Below, in pieces: positions 12,089 to 23,600 of a stretch of 64,000 bases of DNA. Positions within the stretch are counted from its first letter, which is position 1; the number at the start of each line of letters is the position of its first letter. Origin of the DNA: Celoporthe dispersa (Eukaryota > Ascomycota > Sordariomycetes > Diaporthales > Cryphonectriaceae); contig WAID01000009.1 of assembly GCA_016584495.1 (NCBI GenBank), positions 558,001 to 622,000 on the forward strand, given 5' to 3'. The notes under the pieces are model-generated. The model made no database searches. It was not told the origin of the DNA and saw only the letters and a program-made list of their open reading frames with translations. Both the position numbers and the translations under genes were made by a program.

Positions 12089-13155
12089 CTTGTCCACATT
12101 CGAGCAAGAAGAGGTTCTCCGATCAACTCTGCTGCGTAGTTCCCAAGGGCACACGAGTCAATAAAATGAGAGACTGGCTTCAGGCCTTGAGCTCTGAGTA
12201 TGGAAAGGTCAGCTGAGAAGCCCTGAGATGGAAAAGAGCCTCGCCTCTTGAAGGTGGGCAAATACGTCCGTGGTCTAGAGAAGCGGGAAAAGGTTTCCCA
12301 TCATCAGAGGCTCCTAGGATAAGGATGGACAAGACGATAGGTAAGTCGAAAGACCCACGGGTCCGCTGCCCTGAATAAGTAAGACGTGAGCTCAAGTATG
12401 GTCCCGGAGCCTGATGAGGCTCCAATCCACCACTAACTACTTCGAGAGGGAGGGGGCGAGGGGTGCAGATGCAGACCAGCCACACACCATGTGCCAGCGA
12501 GACTAGGATTTTGTATGGCAAGTCACTGCCACCTCAGCCTGCCTGCTCATCGCAACGATGCAGGACTACAGCTGAAAAGCGTTGCGTTCCGCGCAGCCCG
12601 GGTAACAGGAAATGTTCTTGAAAATATAAAGTATGAGTCATGAAAGGTCCTCCGCCACACTGGACCGGAAGCAAGACGAGTCCAAGGCATGATAGGTGCG
12701 AAAGAGGTCTTCCAGAGGAGAGAAAGGAAGGGGGGTGGGGTTGGGCTATGTGGGTGGATGTCAGGAGTGGGCCGAAGACAGGCAAGGTCAATAGTCGGAG
12801 CCAACACAGACACAGGAGCTAGGCGTTGCGCGAGCAGGTGTGACGATGATAGCACCACGAGACGAGAGGGAGACTTCAACCACGTTGGCAAAACCACAAA
12901 TTGGTTTCTACGTTGCCCGATAGGCGAGCAAAGTCTATCCGATCCCAGCACAATACGGGCAAATTCGACAACTCAGTGGCGATGAGTGCCAGGGCCTGGA
13001 TGGGCTGGTCTCTGTAGTTCGCCTCCTCCGCCTTGTCTGTCCTCCAAGTTCTACGGCGTCTTCCTCTATGAGGGTGAACCAGACGGCGTTCAAAGCCGCT
13101 TTGCGTATCTGTTTCGCTTTCCTTCTCCACATCGCACTCTCTGCAACTCCTATGC
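12089..13155. other. Intergenic region
   Basis: About 1.07 kb between the 3' end of UPF3 and the start of the zinc-ribbon gene, both on the minus strand. It should contain the zinc-ribbon gene promoter and UPF3 3' UTR. Short minus-strand frames here are not convincing as genes. The exact UPF3 stop is uncertain, so a final small UPF3 exon could lie at its right edge. Confidence 0.45.
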
Positions 13156-15278
13156 TCATGATGGGTCACCCGCCGTAGACACCGCCGACACTGAAGGATT
13201 GGCTGGATGTGAGCAGGTAAAGGGAGGAAGAATGTGACTTGGCTCGCATGCAGAGGCTCCATATGCATAACTGTACTTCCTCCCTCGCCCCGACCGTACG
13301 TAGCTCTTCCGCAATGCATATGCCTCAACCCGCAGTGGAGGCTGGAGCACCACCTCCATTCCCCCCTTGCCGCGGCCACGCCGTCTGCTGCGCTTCGCCT
13401 GCTGCTGCTCGCCGTTGGCCTTGTCGGTAGTAGGAGCGGAAGGGGGCGGTGCAGCGGTGGACGAGCTCGGCGCCGCGGTTTCTTTCGCGGAACCAGGCGC
13501 AACAGAACCGCTGGCCGGGGTCGCAGCCTTCTTAGGCGCTTGATCCTTCCGCTCAAGGACTTGCACAGCAGCACTGGCGATGGTCACGGGACTGGCGGCC
13601 ATGACCTTGACCAGGCCGTCATGCTCGGCGAAGTCGACGTATGCGAAGCCTTTCCGTCTATCGATTTCGACCGAGCTGACGCTTCCGAAAGCCTCCATGG
13701 CCTCCCCTGAGGATCGCCTCTGTGACCCCCTGTGAAGGGTTGGCATGCTTCAGGAATGCTCGCGTGGCTCCCGGTGAGGGACCTGGGACGGCGCCTTTCT
13801 TCTGAGAGCCTCCAGCCTGAGAACTCTTGGTAGTTCCTGCCTTCGGGCCAGTTGGCGCGGCTGATGCTGCGGCCGCCGCAGGCTTAGCAGCTGTCTTCGT
13901 ATTAGGTGCCGTGTCCTTGGCTGGCGACGGAACTGTAGCCTCGTCTTTCTTCTTCTGCAGTATGACGGGGGGTTTGACGGGAGCTGCTGCTGGGGTTTCT
14001 GATGGGCCGGCAGCTTTGGCCTCGCCGGGTTTGGAGTCTTTGCCCCTCCTCCGTCCCCCTCTTGACGTCTTGTCGCCTTGAGATTTTGGTGCTGTCGAGG
14101 CCGATGGCTTGTCGGCTGTCTGGGCGGCGCTCGAGGCCGAAGCTCCTGTGCCGTTCTCCTGACCCTTTGCCTCCTTCGCCTGTGCCTCAGGCTCGCCACT
14201 CTTGGCGGCGGCGGCGGCTTCCTGACGTGACTTCCTAGACGACGGCGCAGCGAGACCCAAGTCTCTCTTCAATATGTCGCTGATGCCTAATTTGCGGCGA
14301 CTGCTAGAGCCCTCGGGTGCAGCAGCGGCTGCTGCTTTGATCTCCTTGGCGACAGCCTTGGCAGCCTCCGCGGCAGCCTCCGTGGCGGCCTGCTTCTTAA
14401 GAATCTTGACCGTCTCTTTGGGCTTGTCGGGCTTGTCCTTGGATTTCTTCTTGGGTTCCTCCGCAGAGGCTGCGGACCCTTTGCCCTTTCCTTGCGACTC
14501 CTGCCGTGCGTGTTTCCTGCTCTTCGCATTGGCAGCTTCCTTGGCCTTGTTGGCCTTGCTCTCGAGGATATGCGCCACCAGGCTCGTGACGGCGGGTTTG
14601 GCAGCCGACTCGGCCGCCGTGGGGTCTTCGACACCGGTCTCGCTCTCGTCCTTTTTCGCGTCTGGGAGCTCGGTCAGGCTGACGAGGAACTTCTGCCACT
14701 CATCATCCTGGTCGATCGTGCCCTCCTTGGGGTCTTTCCTGGGTTTTCCGGCAGGGATCTTCTTGTAGATCGCGCGCTCGACGTAGGGTGGGCCGATGAG
14801 GGAAGGGCTGTTGAATGTGCCCTTGGCATCCTCCCAGACAGCGTCTCGTACGGCCTGTGCCAGGGCCTCGATGTTTTCCTCCTTGACCTGAAGGAGGGCC
14901 CATGCTGGGCTGGGATCCTTGGAGGCGCTGCAGATAGAGATGGTTGATCCTGTCAGTGACGATGCCAGACCATATCTTCCAGCACAGCATGCCCTGGCAA
15001 ACATACCTCTTGGGAATGTGTCCGGCAGAGTACCTGTACCAACTGACCTTGCCGCTGCGTGGCTTCCAGGTATCACCCAGGGCGCGGAAGAACTCATCCT
15101 CGGTCAGGCCTGGGGGGAGCCATCGGACCTTGGCCTTGGCACCTTCTTGGGCAGCTGCTGCCCTGCCTCGGGCGGGTTTGGATGTGTCGGCCTGGTTATG
15201 AGCTTGAGCTTGAGCCTGGGCAGGAGTGATGGGCAGGACACCCGCCTTGCGGCCTGAGCTGGCCTGGGTTGTTGCCAT
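13156..15278 (-). CDS. UPF3: Nonsense-mediated mRNA decay factor UPF3/SMG4 (one apparent frameshift)
   Basis: Exon 1 is 15278-15007 and exon 2 starts at 14927. About 680 residues result if one surplus base in the run 13704-13707 is removed. The N-terminal Smg4/UPF3 domain is clear: KVRWLPPGLTEDEFFRALGD, the VSWYRYSAGHIPK segment, then KGTFNSPSLIGPPYVERAIY and EGTIDQDDEWQKFLVSL. UPF3 links exon-junction or ribosome signals to UPF2/UPF1 in cytoplasm and nucleus. The middle is a long Ala/Lys/Glu-rich low-complexity region. After the corrected frame an RRM-like unit appears: TRAFLKHANPSQGVTEAIL, then EAFGSVSSVEIDRRKGFAYVDF, whose RKGFAYVDF resembles RNP1. The last 60 residues are Arg/Gly and Ser-rich, and the stop at 13156 may not be exact. 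The start at 15278 begins MATTQASSGRKAG. A longer upstream frame is probably UTR. Confidence 0.85.
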
Positions 15279-16434
15279 CAAGATGGGGAGCTGGTGCTCC
15301 AGGTCTCTCTGGCCGGTGGAGTGTCCCGAGGTGCGCTGCGCTCGAGGCTGGGAGGCGATGGAGAGCGGTGGGGCTCTGGCAATTAGACAACCTTGGGACA
15401 AGAGGGTGCTGCTCTGACCTGATGCATGCACCAGATCAGGGGGTCGAGGTTGAAATGGTAAGCCAGACCTAGGTCTTGGGAGAGGTCAGCACTTCTGCAG
15501 CTATCATGAAGGAGGGAAAAGATGTTCCTGGTGATGTTTGTGCCCCTGCTGCTGCTGCTCGCTTTGTACCATAGCAGTGGTGAATGTGAGCGTGAATGGA
15601 AATAGAATGGGGAAAGGCGGGGTAGAGAGAGATCCAGGTTCTGTACCGCACCAAGAAGCAAGTTCTGATGGACCCCCTGTAGGCCCTGGGGCTCATAGGC
15701 CCGTGCCCCGCCAGAGCAATGCTGAAAACCTGCTAACTCGCCAGAAGCAAGACTCTTCGGTGCTAATTACAGCAGCACTGCAGTATCACATGCAAGCTTG
15801 GGCACACACTCTTCTGTGGCTGGATCACCTCACTGAGCATTACTACAACCTGAGTATTCTTCCTCTCAGTATCAGAGACCAGATGATCTGGTCAATTTCC
15901 AGGACTCCTGGAGCTTTCGTGTGTCAGGAGAGATGCTGAAAGACTGCCTCGAGCCTGTGCACTGTAGGCTGTCATTGGCAGGGTCCGTCAGGTAGAAAAC
16001 CCAGAGGCGCGCCATGCCCAAGCGGGAGCTGCTGAGTCATCAGGGATCGTGCGGCAGTGGAAGCCTCGCATCAGCTTTGGTAGTCTTGTACTTGGAAACC
16101 CCTGCCCCATCTCCCATCCACCTTCACCAGGTCCAAGAATCTGTGTGTCTGCCCTCCGAGCCGATCCAGCTTCCCTCTTCAACCTCGACGCATCTTCAAT
16201 CAGGTATCTGGTCGCCCGCCCCCCTGCCAGCAGACCTGCTGAGTAACCTGTGCTAACCTGGAGGTCATGCAGCACCCTGAAGCACGTGGACAATCCGGCC
16301 TCGGCCCTTCTTCCTCGAGTCTCCCTGCTACAGAGGCCATCGACACCATCCCCACCTTTTCCATCCTCTCGACTGGCCTTTCCTGACGCTCGGACGACCT
16401 CGCAGGTCTCTCAAGATACCACCGACCACCCATC
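15279..16434. other. Divergent promoter region between UPF3 and the PP6 gene
   Basis: About 1.16 kb shared upstream region. Pyrimidine-rich stretches precede the phosphatase start (about 16290-16430), as is common in fungal leaders. No other gene, tRNA or repeat is seen. Confidence 0.5.
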
Positions 16435-17876
16435 ATGGCGACCATTCCAAAACCAGGCCCGGCCACGTTAAGGCCCGGCGCTGGCCTGGACGAATGGCTG
16501 GAGGAGGCGAAGCAGTGTCACTATCTACCTGAGTCTGTCATGAAGCAGCTCTGTGAGATGGTCAAGGAGGTGCTCATGGAGGGTGCGTCGGTTTTGGTTT
16601 TCTGCCTTTTCGGGGGGAGGGGGAGCGGGGTTTCCCCTTCTTCTTCACGGGCCACGTCCTTCTAGCTGGGCCAGCTTGCGCTGACTGCCAGGACAGAGTC
16701 GAACATACAGCCCGTCGTTACGCCCGTCACGATATGCGGTGACATCCATGGCCAGTTCTACGATCTGCTCGAGCTGTTTAGGGTCGCCGGTGGGATGCCT
16801 GGCGAGACCAACGTACAAGCGCCCCAGACAGCCACGACCGTCATAACGTCTGATGACCTGGAACCCCCGACCGAGATAACGAACCCCAAGCTGAAGAAGA
16901 AGATAAAGAACGCCGGGATCCCTGAGGATGCAGGAGGCGATGCAGAGGATGACGGCCCCAACACGTCCACGGAGAGCATCGAGAAGACGGCAAGTCCAGG
17001 CTCTGCTGAGGCTGCGGCCGGAGAGTCACAGTCGGCCGATACTCGATTCGTATTCCTAGGAGACTTTGTCGACCGGGGATACTTCAGTCTAGAGACTTTT
17101 ACGCTGTTGATGTGTCTCAAAGCAAAGTACGTGGCACTGCTCCTGGTATCCGGACCCGCCCCAAGGCTCACAGTCTCGCAGATATCCCGATCGCATCGTG
17201 CTCGTCCGAGGAAACCACGAGTCCCGGCAGATCACTCAGGTCTACGGCTTCTATGAGGAATGCCAGACCAAATACGGCAACGCATCGGTCTGGAAGGCCT
17301 GCTGTCAGGTGTTTGACTTCCTCGTCCTCGCTGCCATCGTGGACGGGACGGTCCTCTGCGTGCACGGCGGCCTCAGCCCCGAGATCCGGACTATCGATCA
17401 GATTCGGGTGGTCGCGCGAGCGCAGGAGATCCCTCATGAGGGTGCGTTCTGTGACCTGGTGTGGAGCGACCCTGAGGACATCGACACCTGGGCAGTAAGT
17501 CCTCGCGGGGCGGGCTGGCTCTTTGGCGATAAAGTCGCCACCGAGTTCAACCACGTCAACGGCCTGAAGACGATTGCAAGAGCCCACCAGCTGGTCAACG
17601 AGGGCTACAAGGTCAGTACAATCACCCCATACAGACAAAACTCGCACCGGCTCCCGCCAGCCGACTGACGTGGTCCCTCGACAGTTTCACTTCCCGGAGA
17701 AGTCTGTCGTAACGGTGTGGTCTGCTCCCAACTACTGCTACAGGTGTGGCAACGTGGCCTCGATCATGACCGTCGACAAGACCCTGGAGACCAAGTTCAG
17801 CATCTTCTCAGCCGTCCCCGACGACCAGCGACACGTCCCAGCAGGTCGCCGAGGACCAAGCGACTACTTCTTATAG
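16435..17876 (+). CDS. SIT4: PP6-type serine/threonine phosphatase catalytic subunit (SIT4/Ppe1-like)
   Basis: Four exons (16435-16582, 16697-17126, 17182-17611, 17685-17876) give 399 residues in frame. PP2A-family metal-binding motifs are all present: GDIHGQFYDLLELF, GDFVDRGYFSLETF, RGNHESRQITQVYGFYEEC, HGGLSPEIRTIDQI and RAHQLVNEGYK. WSDPEDIDTWAVSPRGAGWLFG and the C-terminal DYFL point to PP6/Sit4 rather than PP2A or PP4. The N-terminus LDEWLEEAKQCHYLPE also fits PP6. An insertion of roughly 80 residues lies between ELFRVAGGMP and DTRFVFLGDF. It is acidic and Ser/Thr-rich with a Lys patch (NPKLKKKIKNA), which explains the excess over the usual ~305 residues. PP6 acts with SAP-type regulatory subunits in cell-cycle and TOR signalling. 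Introns carry typical CTGAC branch sites. Confidence 0.92.
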
Positions 17877-18494
17877 GCGTTACGCGCAGTTTCCCACGAC
17901 GCATTCCTCTCGGCTGCTGTAGATTACTAGATGCAAGGGTTTCCATGACATCGCGGAAGGCGTTCAAGTTTTTTCTTTTCTTTTTCTTTTCATTTCCGGA
18001 TACAGTGGCGTCTCATATCACACAAGACACAATTGTATAATTAGGGTGGAAAGGTCCTACCATGGCTGCTGCATTTGATACCCCCTCGTTATGGAAGAGG
18101 GCACGCGAACTGAACATACGACGACATTGAATTCGAAGATCCATCTGTGTGACCACTCATCCTAGGCCTCGCTCTGGTGCGTTACCATCTGGGATGCATA
18201 TCAATCTATCGGTCGTCCTTTGACCTGATCAGCTGCAGGCGATTCTCCGAAAGAAAAAAAGAGTCCAGCTGCCACGCCTGGTGCCTAGGCTTCTGGGTGA
18301 CACGATACATGATAACACATCAAGTCATTTCTCCCTCTCACGAGTGGAGTATCCAGCACATCGGCATGTGGTGTAAACAGCCTCGAGGCGTCTCGTTCCC
18401 ATCAGCATGTCTATAGACCATGACCTGCACACGCGAGTGAGCCGTCTATATATATATATATATATATATCCCCTCTCTCCCTTCCGTCTCCCGT
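17877..18494. other. Convergent intergenic region with a TA microsatellite
   Basis: 3' flank of the phosphatase and of the reductase gene. It contains a T-rich tract at about 17967-17995 and the TA repeat listed separately. No gene is seen. Confidence 0.5.
18447..18469. repeat. (TA)n microsatellite
   Basis: Uninterrupted alternating T and A, about 11 units, just downstream of the reductase stop codon. Confidence 0.9.
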
Positions 18495-19709
18495 CTACTT
18501 CAGGAAAGGAACCAAGCTCTTGAGCGTATCCGAAGTCATCGTCTCTAGCGTCGTCCACTGGAGCCCCAGCGCCTTGGTCGTCTCGCTGTTATCAAACCTG
18601 AACAGCTTATCCGCCGGCGTCGGCTCTCCGCCCGTCGCGCCGTCGGCAGGGAACTTGTCCGCCAGCTCAGGAAAGCTCTTCCTCGCCAGGTCGAGGATCT
18701 CCCGGTTCGAGTAGTACCCGGCCGTCGTGAACAGCCTCTTGCCCGCCAGCTCGGGCTTCTCGATGGCCAGCACGTGCGCCAGCGCCACGTCGCGCACGTC
18801 CACCCAGAGGTTCACGCCCGTGTCAGGGATCTTGTTCTCGCTGTTGCGCCAGCCGCCCTGCACGAGGGAGACGAACCGCTCGTTGGAGGTGTTGATGGCG
18901 TCCAGGCTCGCGAGGTAGTGCACCACAGGCCCGAAGACCATGGGCGGGTTGACGGTCACGAGGTCGAAGCCTGCGCCGCCTGCGCTGACAAAGTCCCATG
19001 CCGCCTTCTCCGCGAGCTTCTTGGACGCACGGTAGGCGATGGCGGGGCTGTCGTGGATCTCCTCGATGGTCACGGGGTTCCAGGACTTCTCGGTGAAGGT
19101 TGTGTTCGGGTCCGTCATCTTGTCCTTGTCCAAGATGGCCGCGAAAGACGAGGTGATGACCACGCGCCTGACGCCTGGCGCGGACCTGGCGATGGCCTTG
19201 AGGATGCCGGTGGTGCCGATGACGGCCGGGTCGATGAGGTCCTTCTGGGGATCGGCTGGGAGCAAGGTCAGCGGCCTCGAGCTGTGAGCATCTACCGGTG
19301 AGGGGACAGGCCATACTAATCTTGAAGTGGAACGGGCTGGCCGTGTGCAGGACGGCCTCGAGACCAGGGGTCTTGACAACCTCGTCAAAGGCCCCCTCCT
19401 GCGCAATGTCGGGCACGATGAGGGTCTCGAGCTTGTCCTTGCCGATGCCGGGGTGGGCATCGTGGATCTTCTTGGCCTTGTCCTGCGACCGGACGGTGGT
19501 CACCACCGAGTGGCCCCGCTGGAGAAGCGTCTCGAGGACATGAGCTGTGGAGGCGCCTCTGGTCAGCAGGTGTCGAGACTCGTAGGCATGCGCAGCTTAC
19601 CGGCGATGAAGCCAGAACCGCCTGTGATGTCTCATGTTAGCAGTCGTCCCGTTCTGTCTTCAGGATGAATAGAGCTGAACAACACACCAGTGAGGAGTAC
19701 TTTGGTCAT
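18495..19709 (-). CDS. NAD(P)-dependent epimerase/dehydratase family reductase (GRE2-like ketone/aldehyde reductase)
   Basis: Four exons (19709-19688, 19621-19601, 19544-19317, 19255-18495) encode 343 residues in frame. The first two exons are only 22 and 21 coding bases. They assemble MTKVLLTGGSGFIAAHVLE, the Rossmann dinucleotide-binding start, which confirms the splicing. HTASPFHFKITDP, the substrate-binding VVITSSFAAIL and the catalytic YRASKKLAEKAAWDF (Tyr-x3-Lys) are standard for extended SDRs of the dihydroflavonol/cinnamoyl-CoA/methylglyoxal reductase group. VNPPMVFGPVVH and LWVDVRDVALAHVLAIE complete the fold. The enzyme is expected to reduce carbonyls in the cytosol using NADPH. The physiological substrate cannot be read from sequence. 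No frameshift is needed. Confidence 0.88.
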
Positions 19710-19813
19710 CTTGTCTCTTGGTTTGCAGTCTGCAGGCTGTGTTGTGAAAGTTGTTGAAGGATGTCTGTCTGAATTCAACTCTTGGTTCACTCATCAAAGG
19801 AGATGCTGTGCTC

Positions 19814-19823
19814 GATATATATC
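19814..19823 (-). promoter_or_regulatory. Candidate TATA element for the GRE2-like gene
   Basis: The palindromic stretch GATATATATC lies about 105 bases upstream of the start codon at 19709, a reasonable distance for a TATA box with a short leader. Confidence 0.35.
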
Positions 19824-20655
19824 AACGTCATGCCCCGTCTTTACAAATACCCTCTCTCCGCACGCCAGATCCACCATTCCGCAATTCCAAGCTCAGATTC
19901 AGCCTGTACTGTGCAGGCGCCGGATCTCCACTGCCCACCGTACTCGTCGGAGTTAAAATGTTAATACGATACTCGGCATTCCAGCCGGCAAGACGAATTC
20001 GGCGCTACCGCTATTAAGCACCTAGTTTGTCGGCGATTAACTCCAAAGACACACACCATCGGCAGAGGCTTCCCGCCAGATTACTGAGAGCAGATCAGCG
20101 CTCAATCACTTTTTTTTTTTGTTATTACTATGTGATTGTGACACTTCATCAATGTGGAATATCTTCATGCCTGTCGCGTTGCTCTTTGTTGCAGGATTTG
20201 TAATCTTGTACCGGCGTTCTCAGGCCGGGGTTATCATTCTTACTGTGATTACCAGATGTGTAAGTACATAGCCCTCTGCTAAGTCCGGACAACATGATGA
20301 TGCTGTAACTACATTACTTAATTAAGGCAAATAAAAGACCTGTGGGTGGTGTATAAGGAAACAGCATGACCATGTTTTGTACTGGAAAACACAGGATACA
20401 GCGAATGAGGCGGGTCAGCAATGTGCGTATGTACATTTCCTGGAAGACCGACTCTGAAGGCCGCGAGCTAGACTTTTCTTGAAAGACCAGCCCTCAAGAT
20501 ACGCTTCTGTGGTTGTTTCACAAGATGACCTTCTTATAGATTGTGATATTCTGGACAGAGATCCTTTTGACAGACTGCTCACATGACGACAGCGTCCGAG
20601 GTGATGATGAATGGACGACATCTGCATCACTGGGCTCTGACAGGACTCTTGCAAC

Positions 20656-20677
20656 GAGAGAGAGAGAGAGAGAGAGA
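20656..20677. repeat. (GA)n microsatellite
   Basis: About 11 GA units in otherwise non-repetitive DNA. Confidence 0.85.
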
Positions 20678-23600
20678 ATGCTGACTGTGAGCATACAATC
20701 CATCAAGCATTGTCCAAGGTTTGTCAAAAGGAACCTGTAAGGCTGTTAGGCAGCATCATTCATACGCATCATGTAATTGAGCCAGCATAGTCACTATTGA
20801 CACCAACATTGAAAGCACCATCAATACAGCAGGCGACAGTCTTTTAGTTGCAAAGACTGCTTTCCGATACTTGCAAGGTGATGGGGATCTGCATAATCAA
20901 CTCTATCTCTCATGCTGTCGCTCCAAGGTAAGTACTTGGGCTTCTGTTCAAAGTGATATAATCAGAGTAAAGATTGTTTGAGCACTATTGTATATGCAAG
21001 TAGGCTCATATGTAATTACTAGTCACCTCAAGACCAGGACCTTCTCATTTTGTCTTTGCAGTATATCTTCGTTCATACACACCTGAGCTCACCAGCTTGA
21101 GAGGTCTATGAGTAATCACAGTCAACAGCAAAAATCCTCATAGATCAATCATGCGCTTCTAGCATGTCAGAACCAGCCAAGAAGAAGTGGCTAGTACTAG
21201 CTGCGCACAAGAATCTAGCCTGGGTGGGCTCAACTTCAGATCGAAAGCCCCAGACACCTCAAAAGCATGCATCCAATAGTACTGACTCAAAGTGGAGTGA
21301 TCTGTAACTCTATGCAGAGAACAACCTCTCGCATCTGGCGCCTAAGTAGCTGACAATATGACAATGTCTGTGGCATGAGTGCATTGACAGTACACACCGA
21401 CAAAAGCCTTGCACTTATGCAGCTTATGTTACTTAAGCCCTAAACTTAAATGCTGTGAGGCCCTCTGCTCAATTGTGATCTATCTCAAAGTTACTTGAGT
21501 CATTTTGGCCTGTTTTCTGTATGAGGATACAGTCCCGGATATCTCTACAATAAATGATGACTCCAGGTCAGCCAAAGGGACTACTACCTGGTCCCGGCAC
21601 CTGAAGATGGGCGAGTGGATTACCTTGCCAGCCACCTGTTTTAACAGAAGATTCGTCACCAAGACTGGTGACTAGGCTTTGGGGCGCGGGAGGCTTCCAA
21701 CGGTGTCTCAGCAACCTCTGACCTCCAGGTAAAGGGTGAATATCACATCTCAGATGGGTGACAGGTCATTGTTTCTCCCATTGGGTCGAAACATAGCGTG
21801 ATTTTGGAGGCGCTGCATCTGGTTGGCTCATGTCAGGGGCGGGTTGCATGCATCTCACAGAGATTCAGTTTTCTTTTGGTTCGCCTCGCTAGCTGGCCCC
21901 AGGGGACTACGGGAAAAACTGATGGCTATAGCGATAACAAAAGTAAATCACACTCTCGACAGCAAAGGTCTCAGTACAAAGCAGCTACCTCTGGTTCATG
22001 TCTCTCAGTCGTCATGTACAACAGGTGATAGATTGAGTCTAGCCTGCAGCAGGGCCCCCTGCAGGTGAGACAAGCTGTACCAGCCACACACCATCGTCTC
22101 CAAAAGTCCTTCTCCTCTCTGTCACCTGTCAAGGGACTTGGGAACCAAGTACATCCTGTAAAGGTAGGCCTGGACTGCAACGGTCTGGCCCGCACTTGTG
22201 AGGAATTAATGTGCTGACCTCCACTTTTCCGGGTTTGACGGTTAACGACTATCGATCTGGGATCTCGAAGAAGGAAGATAGACAACGGTACCGAGTGGAT
22301 TGGGCAGGAAGAGAAGAAGGAGGAAAAAAATAAAATAGAGAGGAGGATATCCTGTACCCCTGCTAAAAGTATACCTATAGAATGTCATCTTGTACTATGG
22401 TACCTGGCCCTGGAGAGTACATACTTCCGGTACGGCCTCCTGTACGTTGCAGCATGTAAGGACCTTCTCCCAACCATCACGCACAACACCCCTGTGATCG
22501 GCATCTCGCTTGCTGGAGGGGCCAAAAATGGGCATCGTTGCGACTGGCTGCTGCCAGCATTGCTCCATAAAATCACTCTGACTCCCTGGTCACAGAGTAA
22601 CCAGGAGGCTGAAGTGCAGGGGTTTCCTTATGACGTTGAGTGCCCTTCTCCTCTTCACCTCTCTTCCCTCTTTGCTTTTCCCGACACCAATCTCGCAGCC
22701 TTCCCGAAGTTCGTTTATACATATAAGAATAGCCGGGTGGCCCGTATCTGCAAGGGCAGATGCATTTATTTCTCGTCACTTCTCACTCCACCGTTGCCTC
22801 CGTTGACGCCCGACCTCGCCTCCCCCCTTCCCCGGTTCCCACCCCCATGTCTCAAAATGTCATCTCTCTTCTGCACGATGCCCACCAGCTCCCCCCTCAC
22901 ACGGCTCAGCCGTCGCTGCTACCTTTCCTCTCTTTCCGCTCCCTTAATCCATGCTCAGTAAACTCCACAGCCTTCAGCCGGCCCTCAAAATGACCGCCTC
23001 TGAGGTGAAGCGAGATTCTTGACTTCTATGGCGTGTGCGCGTCTCGTGCGGATCATGCCTATCACGGCCGGCCGGCCGCCCGCTCAGGATGAGACAAAAG
23101 GACGGGCGGCCTTTGCTCTGCCTAGGTGGGACTTTTCGAAGCGATGCAACGTGGGTTTCTTTTTCCCGAATTGTGTATACATATTATTGATTCGCTTAGC
23201 AGTGGGCGGGCGGACGGACTGTGGCAAAACATCGTCTACTTGGATCGGGATATGGCGTTGTTTTCTCTCGACGTAGCCCGTCCTCGCATTGCAGGGCGTA
23301 GGACCTGTGTGACCGAGGACATGCTCGATCTGGAGCTGATCGGCCGCTTACCTCGAGCTGAGATGACGAGGACATTCGGAGAGACTTGTCTGAACAATCT
23401 GCCGCTGGTTCTCGTGAGGCTGAGGTAGGCGAGAACGGCCTGATCCCCCATATTTTGCTCACCCGGGCGGTCGTACTGGATCCGCATGATCAATGAGGAA
23501 ATGATGAGGTGTTGCTTAAGATTGTGACCTTTATGGAAGTCACAGACTAATTACACTAAGCAGTAAGTAAGGAGTGGGATTTCCAGCTGCTGAGTTCGCA

